Below, piece by piece: positions 1 to 6,311 of a stretch of 19,207 nucleotides of DNA. A program made the translations under genes and the position numbers. Location: the NCBI GenBank assembly GCA_964196275.1, contig CAXMSN010000017.1:1-19207 (forward strand), read 5' to 3'. This DNA comes from UBA5794 sp964196275 (GTDB lineage: Bacteria; Actinomycetota; Acidimicrobiia; Spongiisociales; UBA5794). The notes below the pieces were generated by a model. It worked only from the letters and a program-made list of their open reading frames with translations, did not search any database and was not told the origin of the DNA. Position 1 is the first letter of the stretch, and every line of letters starts with the position of its first letter.

Positions 1-143
1 TCCCACCCGTATGCCAACGCTTCAGCAGCGGCATCTCGACCAGCCTCAGGACCGAACGACGCCATCAGGGCTTGACGAAGACGCAACTCGCTGTCCTCAA
101 CAAACTCTGTGAACGAACTCGATCTGACTTCATCGGGCAACAC
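1..143 (-). CDS. N-terminus of an ECF-like RNA polymerase sigma factor (partial)
   Basis: An open frame on the minus strand runs off the left edge, so only about 47 residues are visible. It begins at a GTG at 143-141, preceded seven bases upstream by a GAGG ribosome-binding site; an in-frame TGA lies just upstream, which limits the start. The product contains FTEFVEDSELRLRQALMAS followed by FGPEAGRDAAAEALAYGW. From memory, this matches the opening helices of region 2 in actinobacterial ECF sigma factors (an 'RLRxALxAxxGxExGRDAAAEALAYxWE' pattern), which bind core RNA polymerase. Regions 2.4 and 4, which choose the promoter, lie outside the window, so neither regulon nor subgroup can be given. 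It lies on the same strand as aceE, nearly 600 bases further downstream, and probably has its own promoter. The call rests on a short segment; an unrelated helical protein is possible but less likely. Confidence 0.62.
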   Translation of the reverse strand, partial: MLPDEVRSSSFTEFVEDSELRLRQALMASFGPEAGRDAAAEALAYGW

Positions 144-226
144 GTGGCATCCTCACAACGGTCATACCCAGTAAAGCCCAAACAACCCACAGCCGTATGG
201 CAACAATCTTCAGGGACTCGAATCAA

Positions 227-285
227 CCACGCATATACGGCATTATGCACGCCGCGTGATGTGCGCATATGTGCCGTTATGCGTG
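227..285. repeat. Intergenic inverted-repeat element, copy A (two facing GCATA-N8-TATGC units)
   Basis: The left arm (229-250) and right arm (261-285) are imperfect reverse complements around a loop of about 10 bases, so the whole could form a long hairpin. Each arm is itself palindromic: GCATA-N8-TATGC at 231-248, and the same 5-8-5 pattern at 265-282. The left arm matches the copy upstream of aceE (3526-3549) at 22 of 24 positions by my count. The first 50 bases match copy B (573 onward) without gaps at about 37 of 50. It lies 83 bases upstream of the sigma-factor start. It could be a regulator binding site, a dispersed palindromic repeat or a recombination-type site; the sequence alone does not decide. 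Confidence 0.7.
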
Positions 286-328
286 CCTGAACTAGGCCGA
301 TGCGAGCCCTAGATGCGTCGGTTCAAAT

Positions 329-344
329 AGGGCCATATGGCCCT
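329..344. repeat. Perfect 16-bp palindrome
   Basis: AGGGCCATATGGCCCT reads the same on both strands. Past one mismatched pair on each side, the symmetry continues for two more base pairs (AA at 326-327, TT at 346-347). It is noncoding and lies between repeat copies A and B. It could be a dimeric-regulator operator or a cruciform or hairpin sequence. It has no loop, so it is a poor terminator. Confidence 0.6.
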
Positions 345-502
345 GTTCGAGGGGATTGAGTTGACGTAGCGTTCAAAGCGTGGCCGTAAGGAACGTCGGC
401 GCGCTGTCGAAGAGTGGGGCTGCAGAAAGCAGGGGACGATGAGACGATTGCCGATCTTCTGCCAGAGCCACTGCCGCTCAACTAGAGGGTAAACCTCCTA
501 CG

Positions 503-542
503 CGTCGTCTCGCCGGGCCTTCCCATCTTCGGCGAGACGACG
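503..542. other. Strong hairpin with a perfect 12-bp stem
   Basis: CGTCGTCTCGCC (503-514) and GGCGAGACGACG (531-542) are exact reverse complements around a 16-base loop. The stem is GC-rich. No run of T follows on either strand, so it is not a textbook intrinsic terminator. It lies about 190 bases past the aceE stop in the direction of aceE transcription. It could be a Rho-assisted terminator, a 3'-end stabilising structure or part of a small RNA. Confidence 0.6.
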
Positions 543-572
543 AGCGGGATCAGATCTCCACATCACAGCCGA

Positions 573-625
573 CTACACATATCCGGCATGATGTATGCCT
601 GATCAGATGCGCATATGTGCTGTGT
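573..625. repeat. Intergenic repeat element, copy B (degenerate)
   Basis: Aligned without gaps to copy A at an offset of 346 bases, positions 573-622 agree at about 37 of 50 sites, including an exact match over TGCGCATATGTGC (608-620). The left unit is weakened (ACATA-N8-GATGT) and the right unit has lost its outer arm. It therefore looks like an older copy of the same element in the same orientation. Confidence 0.6.
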
Positions 626-655
626 CCTCAATGCCTCATTGCAACGCTTCGGCGT

Positions 656-680
656 GGGTCATGCCAGTTATGCGCGCTAG
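656..680 (-). repeat. Half-copy of the GCATAA-N6-TTATGC repeat
   Basis: Read on the minus strand, positions 673-656 give GCATAA, a six-base centre CTGGCA, then TGACCC. The first arm and centre match the unit upstream of aceE (GCATAA-CCGGCA) at 11 of 12 bases; the outer arm is lost. It is 50 bases past the aceE stop. Confidence 0.45.
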
Positions 681-703
681 TGCGTGGGGTAAACTTGGGC
701 GAG

Positions 704-723
704 GTGCCATGTCATCGGGGCAC
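704..723 (-). terminator. Weak hairpin just after aceE
   Basis: GTGCC (704-708) and GGCAC (719-723) form a five-base-pair stem with a 10-base loop, starting eight bases beyond the aceE stop on the minus strand. There is no T-run after it, so it is at best a weak or factor-dependent terminator. Confidence 0.25.
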
Positions 724-730
724 TGACGCT

Positions 731-3436
731 TCATACGGTCCATGGCGCGGGTGCTGCGGGGTCTATCCCGTATCTCCCGATCGCCGACCCAACCACATCG
801 GCGCTCAAGGCGTGTTGGTCAACGAGGGATGTGAGAACCGCGACGACAACGTGCGGCGCGTCGACCTCAAAGAACGATCGCAGCGCTTCCCTCGTGTCGC
901 TTCTTCCATATCCATCTGTGCCGAGCGTTGCGTACGGTTTTCGCATGAATGGAGCGATCTGATCAGGAACGGCCCTCATGTAGTCGGTTACGGCGACAAT
1001 CGGTCCTCGGGAGGCCTCAAGGGCTTGGGCGACCCGCGGGATGCGTTGGTCTTGTTCAGGATGCAATCGGTTCCAACGAACCGTTGCCATTGCTTCTTCC
1101 CGAAGCTTCTTGTACGACGTCGCGCTCCACAGTTCTGCTCCCACGTCGAAGTGCTCGGAAAGTTCAGCCTGCGCCGCCCGTGCGGCCGCATGTGCGGGGC
1201 CGGAGAACAGGATGGTGGCGCCATGCTGATGTCCCCCAGGGGCGTCGGCGAACTTGTAGAGACCGTCCAGAATGCCGTCTTCGGATCCAGCCGGCATAGC
1301 TGGTTGGATGTACGGCTCGTTGTACAGCGTGAGGTAGTAGAAGACATCGTCCATATCCCCGTACATACGCCGGATGCCGCGTTCGATGATCGTGGCCATC
1401 TCGTAGGCGAACGCAGGGTCGTACGCCTCGCACGCGGGAATGGTCGACGCCAGGACGTGGCTGTGTCCGTCCTGATGCTGTAAACCTTCTCCGGGCAGCG
1501 TGGTACGGCCAGCCGTTGCTCCGAGCAAGAAGCCTCGCGCTCCCGCATCGGATGCTCCCCAGAGTGCGTCCCCGACCCGTTGAAAACCGAACATCGAGTA
1601 GTACGCGTAGAACGGGATCATCGGAACGCCCCGTGTGGCATACGAGGTAGCAGCGGCGATCCAGCTCGCTGTCGCCCCGGCCTCGGTAATTCCCTGCTCG
1701 AGCAGCTGTCCGTCCATCGACTCTTTGTAGGAGAGGATCAGATGGTGATCAACCGGTTCGTACAGCTGACCCTCTGGGGCATAGATACCAAGTTCCTTGA
1801 ACAGAGCGTCCATCCCGAACGTTCGCCCCTCGTCGGGAATGATCGGAACGACCCTCTCGCCGATGTTCGGGTCCCTCGACAGGCTCCTTAGCAACCGCGT
1901 GAACGCGTTGGTGGTGGACACCTCAACCGTACCCGAGCCACCATCGAACTCAGCGAACGGGCTGTGGTCCGGTAGCTCGAGGCCACGCCTAACGGTGAGC
2001 CCGCGGCTCGGAAGCGGCCCGTTCAGAGATTCGCGGCGATCGAGAAGATACTTGTGTTCGGGCGACCCGTCTCCGAACCGCAGATAGGGTGGTTCACCCG
2101 ACTCAAGATCCGCATCGGAAATCTCGTCGTGAAGGTGGAGTCGATCCCTGAGGCCACGGAGTTGGTCCCCGGTCAGCTTCTTGATCGAGTGCGTCGCGTT
2201 CTTGCCAGCGACATCAGCTCCGAGGGTCCATCCCTTGATGGTCTTGGCGATGATTACGGTCGGGGCCCCGTGCAGTTGCACAGCGGATTGGTATGCGGCG
2301 TAGACCTTGCGATGGTCGAGGCCTCCCCGACGAAGATCCCAGATCTCATCGTCTGACATATCCGCCACGAGCTCCTGGAGCTCTGCTTCCGGGCCAAAGA
2401 AGTGCTCTCGAATATACGCGCCTGATTCAGCCTTGTAGCGCTGGTATTCACCGTCCACCGTTGCGTTCATCTTGTTCACAAGAGCACCGTCAGCGTCTCG
2501 GGCGAGAATCGGATCCCAATCGGAGCCCCAGATCACTTTGATGACGTTCCATCCGGCTCCGCGGAACATTGCCTCGAGTTCCTGGATGATCTTCCCGTTT
2601 CCGCGGACGGGGCCGTCGAGCCGCTGAAGATTGGCGTTGACCACCCAGGTGAGGTTGTCCAGCTTCTCTCGCCCGGCAAGCGATATCGAACCGAGGGTTT
2701 CGGGCTCGTCCGTTTCTCCGTCGCCGAGGAAGCACCAGACTCTCGAGTCGGTGGTGTCGTCGATCCCCCGATTTCCCAAGTACCGCAGGAACTGAGCGTG
2801 GTAGATCGAATTGATGGGTCCCAAACCCATCGACACGGTGGGGTACTCCCAGAAGTCCGGCATGAGGCGCGGATGCGGATAGCTCGATAGCCCGGGCTCA
2901 CCAATCTCTCTCCGGAACCGATCAAGGTCGCTCTCCGCCAGTCGCCCCTCAAGGAAGGCTCTCGCATAGATTCCTGGCGTCGCATGTCCCTGGAAGTAGA
3001 CGTGATCCCCCGGCGTTCCATCGGCCTTGCCGCGGAAGAAATGGTTGAACCCGATTTCGTACAGCATCGCCGAGGAAGCGAACGTCGATAGATGGCCTCC
3101 GATGCCATCTGCCTCACGATTCGCTCGGATGACCATCGCAGCTGCATTCCACCGAATGAACCGGCGTATCCGCTTCTCCAAGAACTCATCTCCGGGATAC
3201 GGTGTCTCGAACTCTGGGGGAATCGTGTTGATGTAGGGAGTCGATACCGAACCAGGCACACCGATGTTGCGCTGCCTCGCGTGCTCCATCAGACGAGCCA
3301 TCAAGTACCTACCACGGGTCTCGCCATCGACCTCCAAGACATCGTCGAATGCTTCAAGCCACTCCTGCGTCTCCTCAGGGTCCTTGTCACTGAGTTGGTG
3401 AGTGAAGCCATCTATGTAGATGGGGCGTTCAGTCAT
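731..3436 (-). CDS. aceE: Pyruvate dehydrogenase E1 component, homodimeric AceE type
   Basis: The 901-residue product is the thiamine-diphosphate-dependent E1 subunit. It decarboxylates pyruvate and passes the acetyl group to the lipoyl arm of E2 in the cytoplasmic pyruvate dehydrogenase complex. The length fits the single-chain AceE family rather than the split alpha/beta form. The N-terminal catalytic domain has HLSTFASSAML near 115-125 and the cofactor signature GDGETDEPETLG (238-249) with NLQRLDGPVRGN (269-280). The middle domain has PIIPDEGRTFGMDALF and later the conserved GEGLQHQDGHSH segment; the C-terminal transketolase-like domain is complete. ATG start, with GGGAG six bases upstream. 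No E2, E3 or lipoylation gene is in the window, so the partners are encoded elsewhere. Its upstream region carries the repeat at 3526-3549 and a GTGA-N7-TCAC motif, both candidate control sites. No clear -10/-35 pair was seen. Confidence 0.97.
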   Translation of the reverse strand: MTERPIYIDGFTHQLSDKDPEETQEWLEAFDDVLEVDGETRGRYLMARLMEHARQRNIGVPGSVSTPYINTIPPEFETPYPGDEFLEKRIRRFIRWNAAAMVIRANREADGIGGHLSTFASSAMLYEIGFNHFFRGKADGTPGDHVYFQGHATPGIYARAFLEGRLAESDLDRFRREIGEPGLSSYPHPRLMPDFWEYPTVSMGLGPINSIYHAQFLRYLGNRGIDDTTDSRVWCFLGDGETDEPETLGSISLAGREKLDNLTWVVNANLQRLDGPVRGNGKIIQELEAMFRGAGWNVIKVIWGSDWDPILARDADGALVNKMNATVDGEYQRYKAESGAYIREHFFGPEAELQELVADMSDDEIWDLRRGGLDHRKVYAAYQSAVQLHGAPTVIIAKTIKGWTLGADVAGKNATHSIKKLTGDQLRGLRDRLHLHDEISDADLESGEPPYLRFGDGSPEHKYLLDRRESLNGPLPSRGLTVRRGLELPDHSPFAEFDGGSGTVEVSTTNAFTRLLRSLSRDPNIGERVVPIIPDEGRTFGMDALFKELGIYAPEGQLYEPVDHHLILSYKESMDGQLLEQGITEAGATASWIAAATSYATRGVPMIPFYAYYSMFGFQRVGDALWGASDAGARGFLLGATAGRTTLPGEGLQHQDGHSHVLASTIPACEAYDPAFAYEMATIIERGIRRMYGDMDDVFYYLTLYNEPYIQPAMPAGSEDGILDGLYKFADAPGGHQHGATILFSGPAHAAARAAQAELSEHFDVGAELWSATSYKKLREEAMATVRWNRLHPEQDQRIPRVAQALEASRGPIVAVTDYMRAVPDQIAPFMRKPYATLGTDGYGRSDTREALRSFFEVDAPHVVVAVLTSLVDQHALSADVVGSAIGRYGIDPAAPAPWTV

Positions 3437-3525
3437 GCGATGCTCCCTGAATCCAGTTGTCGGACATTACCAATGCGCGGTGTGCCTAGCTCCCGGCCTC
3501 ATCGCAACGCCGTGACCTAAACTCA

Positions 3526-3549
3526 CCACGCATAACCGGCATTATGCAC
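3526..3549. repeat. Repeat copy C upstream of aceE: GCATAA-N6-TTATGC
   Basis: Positions 3529-3546 read GCATAA, CCGGCA, TTATGC: two perfect six-base arms around a six-base centre. Over 24 bases it matches the left arm of copy A at 22 positions. It lies 89 bases upstream of the aceE start, close to the 83 bases that separate copy A from the sigma-factor start, and in the same orientation relative to both genes. This is the best-preserved unit in the window. It could be an operator for a dimeric regulator. The 6-base centre and inner arms also resemble Xer/dif-type core sites. Confidence 0.65.
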
Positions 3550-3583
3550 ACTCGGGGCTGATGATCCGCCAGACGTAGGTTTC

Positions 3584-3608
3584 CCGGTTTCGGTGAGGCC
3601 GAATCGGG
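3584..3608 (-). terminator. Hairpin directly after the bldD-type gene
   Basis: CCGGTTTCGG (3584-3593) and CCGAATCGGG (3599-3608) pair at eight of ten positions around the five-base loop TGAGG. The hairpin starts immediately after the stop codon at 3611-3609. No T-run follows on the minus strand, so termination here would be non-canonical. Confidence 0.4.
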
Positions 3609-4061
3609 TCAGGTTTGCTTACGGACCTGCTCAACGAGTTCGGCATCTGGCACATCCAGCAGCATCGAGAGCACCGCAACGTCCGATGCGCGGATCGTGA
3701 GGACCTTGCCGTTGAAGTCCTGCCTCTGCACCTGGATATTGCGGAGGAACCGGTCGATGACCTCGGAGATGGAGTCATCCAACTCCTCGATACGAGCGAG
3801 ATCGATGGTCACCGCAATTGCAGACGAAGCTGCAAGTCCCGGAATGTCATCGACCGGAAGCAGCTGACTCACGGGGACGCCGTAGCAGATGGCGAGCCGG
3901 TGGAGACGAGGCACGGAAACACTACGCTCGCCACGCTCGTACGCGCCGAGCACAGCGGCCTTGAACTCGCCGTTCGTTGAACGATGTACGTCTTGAAGCG
4001 ACATCGCACGCTGGCGACGTATCGAACGGAGCCGTCTACCGACTTCCTCGTTGTAGCCCAT
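3609..4061 (-). CDS. bldD: BldD-type transcriptional regulator with c-di-GMP-binding motif
   Basis: A 150-residue DNA-binding protein resembling Streptomyces BldD along its whole length. Residues 1-70 are an XRE-type helix-turn-helix domain (EVGRRLRSIRRQRAMSLQDV, then VLGAYERGERSVSVPRLHRLA and YGVPVSQLLP). Residues about 83-150 match the BldD C-terminal domain, including QRQDFNGKVLTIRASD. That segment contains R113-x-D115, eight residues, then R124-x-x-D127: the full RXD-X8-RXXD signature by which BldD binds cyclic di-GMP and dimerises on DNA. The start is the ATG at 4061, with GGGGAAGG five bases upstream. The frame stays open further upstream, but the extra 33 residues have no counterpart in the family and no better ribosome site. 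It has its own promoter (4161-4189) and is not obviously part of the dnaJ operon. In Streptomyces BldD represses development; here targets are unknown, with aceE next downstream. Confidence 0.88.
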   Translation of the reverse strand: MGYNEEVGRRLRSIRRQRAMSLQDVHRSTNGEFKAAVLGAYERGERSVSVPRLHRLAICYGVPVSQLLPVDDIPGLAASSAIAVTIDLARIEELDDSISEVIDRFLRNIQVQRQDFNGKVLTIRASDVAVLSMLLDVPDAELVEQVRKQT

Positions 4062-4160
4062 GCTGCCTTCCCCACAGCGCCTTGCCCACAGCGCTTGTGT
4101 CTTGTCTGTCCGACAGCGATGTCGAACACAGAGAGCGTAAACCCGAACACCCTCCGTCAC

Positions 4161-4189
4161 ATACTACCCGTCGAGATCACGATTATCAA
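4161..4189 (-). promoter_or_regulatory. Sigma-70 type promoter for the bldD-type gene
   Basis: On the minus strand TTGATA (4189-4184) and TAGTAT (4166-4161) are separated by exactly 17 bases: a five-of-six -35 and a five-of-six -10 at ideal spacing. The start of transcription would fall near 4154, giving a leader of roughly 90 bases before the ATG at 4061. That leader contains the perfect inverted repeat CTGTC-C-GACAG at 4106-4116, a possible operator or small hairpin. Confidence 0.65.
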
Positions 4190-4205
4190 GAGAGAAGTCA
4201 CCAAA

Positions 4206-4223
4206 GCCGCTGACCTCAGCGGC
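4206..4223 (-). terminator. Hairpin at the end of dnaJ
   Basis: GCCGCTGA and TCAGCGGC are exact reverse complements separated by two bases, and the dnaJ stop codon lies inside the structure. On the minus strand it is followed by TTTGGTGACTTCTCTCTT, a T-rich but broken tract. It lies just upstream of the bldD-type promoter, where the lepA-hemW-hrcA-dnaJ transcript would be expected to end. Confidence 0.5.
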
Positions 4224-5310
4224 GGAACAGGCCACGCTTCTTGGATACTGGATCTTCGCCACGCATACCGGCGTACCTGCGGAGGATCTCCTCCTGATCG
4301 CCATCAAGATCGGTCGGGACGGCAACCTCGATGTGGACGAGCATGTCACCCCTGCCCCGTCGCTGGAGCCTCGGAACGCCGTTCTTGCCGAGGCGATAGA
4401 CCGTCTCAGGCTGGGTTCCAGGCGGGATCTCGAGCGGCTCCATTTCGCCGTCAAGCAGCGGGATCTCGATGTCGGTCCCGAAGGTAGCTTCGGTGAATCC
4501 GAGCGTGACGCGGTGGTGGAGATCGTCCCCGACCCTCTGGTACCTATCGTCGTCCTCGACACGTACCTCGACGTACACGTCACCCGCGGGCGCACCTCGT
4601 TGGCCCGCACCGCCTTTGCCGGTCAGCCTGAGCCTGGTGCCGGTGTCGACACCCTCAGGCAGCTCAACGGTCAACGTCTTGTCGCCAGCGGTTCTTCCCT
4701 CGCCGGCGCACACGTCACAAGGATCTTCGATCAGCGTTCCCGCTCCGTGACATTCCGGACACTCGACCACGGTCATCATCGTCCCGAGAAGCGTCTGCCT
4801 CGCGGCCTGGACTCTTCCCTGCCCCACACAGGTCCCGCATCGAACAGGATCTGTCCCTTCCTTGGCGCCCGATCCTGAGCACGTGTCGCACACAACGGCG
4901 GTTGCAAATGTGACGTCGCGCTCGACACCGAACGCCGCATCGACCAATTCGAGGTCCATGCGGATGGCGATGTCGGCGCCCGCGGCTGGACCGCCGCGCC
5001 CCCCACCGAACCCGGCCGAGAAACCACCGAAGCCGCCACCAAAGAACTGCTGGAGGATGTCCTCGAGTCCGCCGAACTGGCTGAACAGGTCCTGCCCGCC
5101 GAACGTCTCTCCGCGGTCGTACCTCGCCCGCTTGGCATCATCCGAGAGCACTTCATATGCCTCAGCGATAGCACGGAACCGCTCTTCTGCGGTCGGATCG
5201 TCTGCGTTCGCATCTGGATGCGTCTCCCGTGCAAGTTTGCGAAACGCCTTCTTGATCTCGTCTGCGGTGGCATCTTTCGATACCCCGAGCACCTCGTAGT
5301 AATCCGTCAC
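4216..5310 (-). CDS. dnaJ: Chaperone protein DnaJ (Hsp40)
   Basis: A 364-residue co-chaperone that delivers unfolded clients to DnaK and stimulates its ATPase. The J domain (about 1-67) has the essential HPD triad at 31-33. A glycine/phenylalanine-rich stretch follows (about 78-110), then four CxxCxGxG zinc motifs at 141-148 (CDTCSGSG), 158-165 (CGTCVGQG), 184-191 (CPECHGAG) and 198-205 (CDVCAGEG), all intact, and a C-terminal client-binding domain. It is therefore a full type I DnaJ. It starts with GTG, overlapping the hrcA stop by four bases (GTGA), so the two are translationally coupled. This is the HrcA-linked DnaJ; no dnaK or grpE is in the window. In many bacteria rsmE follows dnaJ; here a hairpin and a separate regulator gene follow instead. 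Confidence 0.96.
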   Translation of the reverse strand: MTDYYEVLGVSKDATADEIKKAFRKLARETHPDANADDPTAEERFRAIAEAYEVLSDDAKRARYDRGETFGGQDLFSQFGGLEDILQQFFGGGFGGFSAGFGGGRGGPAAGADIAIRMDLELVDAAFGVERDVTFATAVVCDTCSGSGAKEGTDPVRCGTCVGQGRVQAARQTLLGTMMTVVECPECHGAGTLIEDPCDVCAGEGRTAGDKTLTVELPEGVDTGTRLRLTGKGGAGQRGAPAGDVYVEVRVEDDDRYQRVGDDLHHRVTLGFTEATFGTDIEIPLLDGEMEPLEIPPGTQPETVYRLGKNGVPRLQRRGRGDMLVHIEVAVPTDLDGDQEEILRRYAGMRGEDPVSKKRGLFRR

Positions 5311-6305
5311 TGTTCAGCTCCCGAGCCGTCTCCGAGTTTCTCCGACACCTGTTCAACGACGCGAATCGTGCGCCGGTAGTTCATACGCATCGGGCCCATC
5401 ACGCCGATCCTGCCCGTGCCACCGGACGGCAATTCATACGTCGTCGTCACAACTGCCAGATCGTCAACATCGCCGAGATCCGGCCCGAACCGAACGTGGG
5501 TTCCGTCCTCATCGTCCGTAACGAGGTCGACGAGCGATGCCTGTTGGTCGATCAGTTCAAGGAGGCTCTGCACCATCGTCAGATCGTTCCACAGCGAGGC
5601 CATCTGGGCTGTCCCGCCTACGTACACCTCGCGCTCATGGCCTCGTGCAGCCACAAGCTGCTGGCTCACGGGGCCGACGACCCTCCGCACCACCGCGGGA
5701 AGGTCCGACATCAACAGACGGGGGTCGAGCGGATCATCGAGCGTTCGGCCCTCGTACGCCGCGACGATCAGTCGCTCAGCAGCCTCGAGCGTCTCGAGGT
5801 CAGGCGTCATCCCGATGTCAACGAATTCCTGATGAACGCTTCCGTTGTCCGCAACCGCAACTGCCAAAACGACGGTTCCGCCAAGAGGGATGAGCCGTAT
5901 CTGCGTCACGATCTCGGACGTCGCGCCAGGTCCGATGATGACGGATGGATAGGTCGTGAGTTCGCTGACGAACGTCGACGTATCCCGCAGGAGCTCCGAG
6001 ACCTGTCGGTGAACATCATGGAAGAACGAGTCGATCTGATCCTTTGTGCCTTCCCTCAGACGTGCGGGGGCAAGATGATCGACATAGAACCGGTAACCCT
6101 GATGCGTAGGGACTCGACCAGAAGAAGTGTGCGGCTGCTCAACGAATCCATACGACTCAAGGCGTGCGAGGTCGTTGCGGATCGTCGCCGAAGAGACATC
6201 AAGTCCACTCCGCTCAAGAACCGATCCCGAGCTGACGGGCTCGCCCTCGCGGATGTACTCCTCTACGAGGGCCTTGAGTACTTGTGATCTTCGGTCGTCG
6301 AGCAT
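5307..6305 (-). CDS. hrcA: Heat-inducible transcription repressor HrcA
   Basis: A 332-residue repressor that binds CIRCE operators and is kept active by the GroEL chaperonin, so chaperone genes are released when GroEL is titrated by unfolded protein. The N-terminal winged helix shows the family pattern SSATIRNDLARLESYGFVEQ followed by PHTSSGRVPTHQGYRFYVD (about residues 38-76). The remaining part is the GAF-like dimerisation core. The ATG is the only usable start, because the hemW stop TAA lies in the same frame three codons upstream. AGG directly abuts the ATG, so there is no properly spaced ribosome site; this suggests re-initiation after hemW or a leaderless transcript. The CIRCE-like site at 6315-6341 points to autoregulation of hrcA-dnaJ. 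Confidence 0.95.
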   Translation of the reverse strand: MLDDRRSQVLKALVEEYIREGEPVSSGSVLERSGLDVSSATIRNDLARLESYGFVEQPHTSSGRVPTHQGYRFYVDHLAPARLREGTKDQIDSFFHDVHRQVSELLRDTSTFVSELTTYPSVIIGPGATSEIVTQIRLIPLGGTVVLAVAVADNGSVHQEFVDIGMTPDLETLEAAERLIVAAYEGRTLDDPLDPRLLMSDLPAVVRRVVGPVSQQLVAARGHEREVYVGGTAQMASLWNDLTMVQSLLELIDQQASLVDLVTDDEDGTHVRFGPDLGDVDDLAVVTTTYELPSGGTGRIGVMGPMRMNYRRTIRVVEQVSEKLGDGSGAEQ

Positions 6306-6311
6306 CCTGCA

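Larger units (their letters stand above)
144..730. other. 587-base intergenic region with repeats and hairpins, no convincing gene
   Basis: This gap between the sigma-factor start and the aceE stop holds no frame I can support as a gene. It does hold two roughly 60-bp inverted-repeat elements (227-285 and 573-625), a further half-copy (656-680), a perfect 16-bp palindrome (329-344), a 12-bp-stem hairpin (503-542) and a weak hairpin after aceE (704-723). A plus-strand frame at 336-483 starts MALFEGIELT, meets a stop at once, then continues with a basic stretch (SKRGRKERRRAVEEWG). A shifted frame ends DDETIADLLPEPLPLN. These could be decayed coding remnants, but I recognise no family and count them as unsupported. 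Confidence 0.6.

Noticed and set aside
65..268. Minus-strand 67-codon frame starting in repeat copy A
   Set aside because: It overlaps the sigma-factor start in another frame and begins inside the palindromic repeat; no family resemblance.
72..290. Plus-strand 72-codon frame, open to the left edge
   Set aside because: It runs through repeat copy A, has no ribosome site at the TTG, and its first part is antisense to the better-supported sigma-factor frame.
311..345. tRNA-like T-loop (GGTTCAAAT)
   Set aside because: The flanking bases do not pair as a T-arm and no acceptor, D or anticodon arms can be drawn.
336..483. Possible decayed gene (MALFEGIELT, stop, then a basic stretch)
   Set aside because: The pieces are in interrupted or shifted frames and match no family I know, so calling a pseudogene would be a guess.
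617..1483. Plus-strand 288-codon open frame
   Set aside because: It lies almost wholly antisense within the aceE coding region, has no recognisable domain, and AceE is clearly intact. High-GC codon bias explains the open antisense frame.
4062..4160. 33-residue N-terminal extension of the bldD-type protein
   Set aside because: BldD proteins start at the helix-turn-helix domain, and the ATG at 4061 has a strong ribosome site.
5496..6287. Plus-strand 263-codon open frame
   Set aside because: It is antisense to hrcA and shows no domain.
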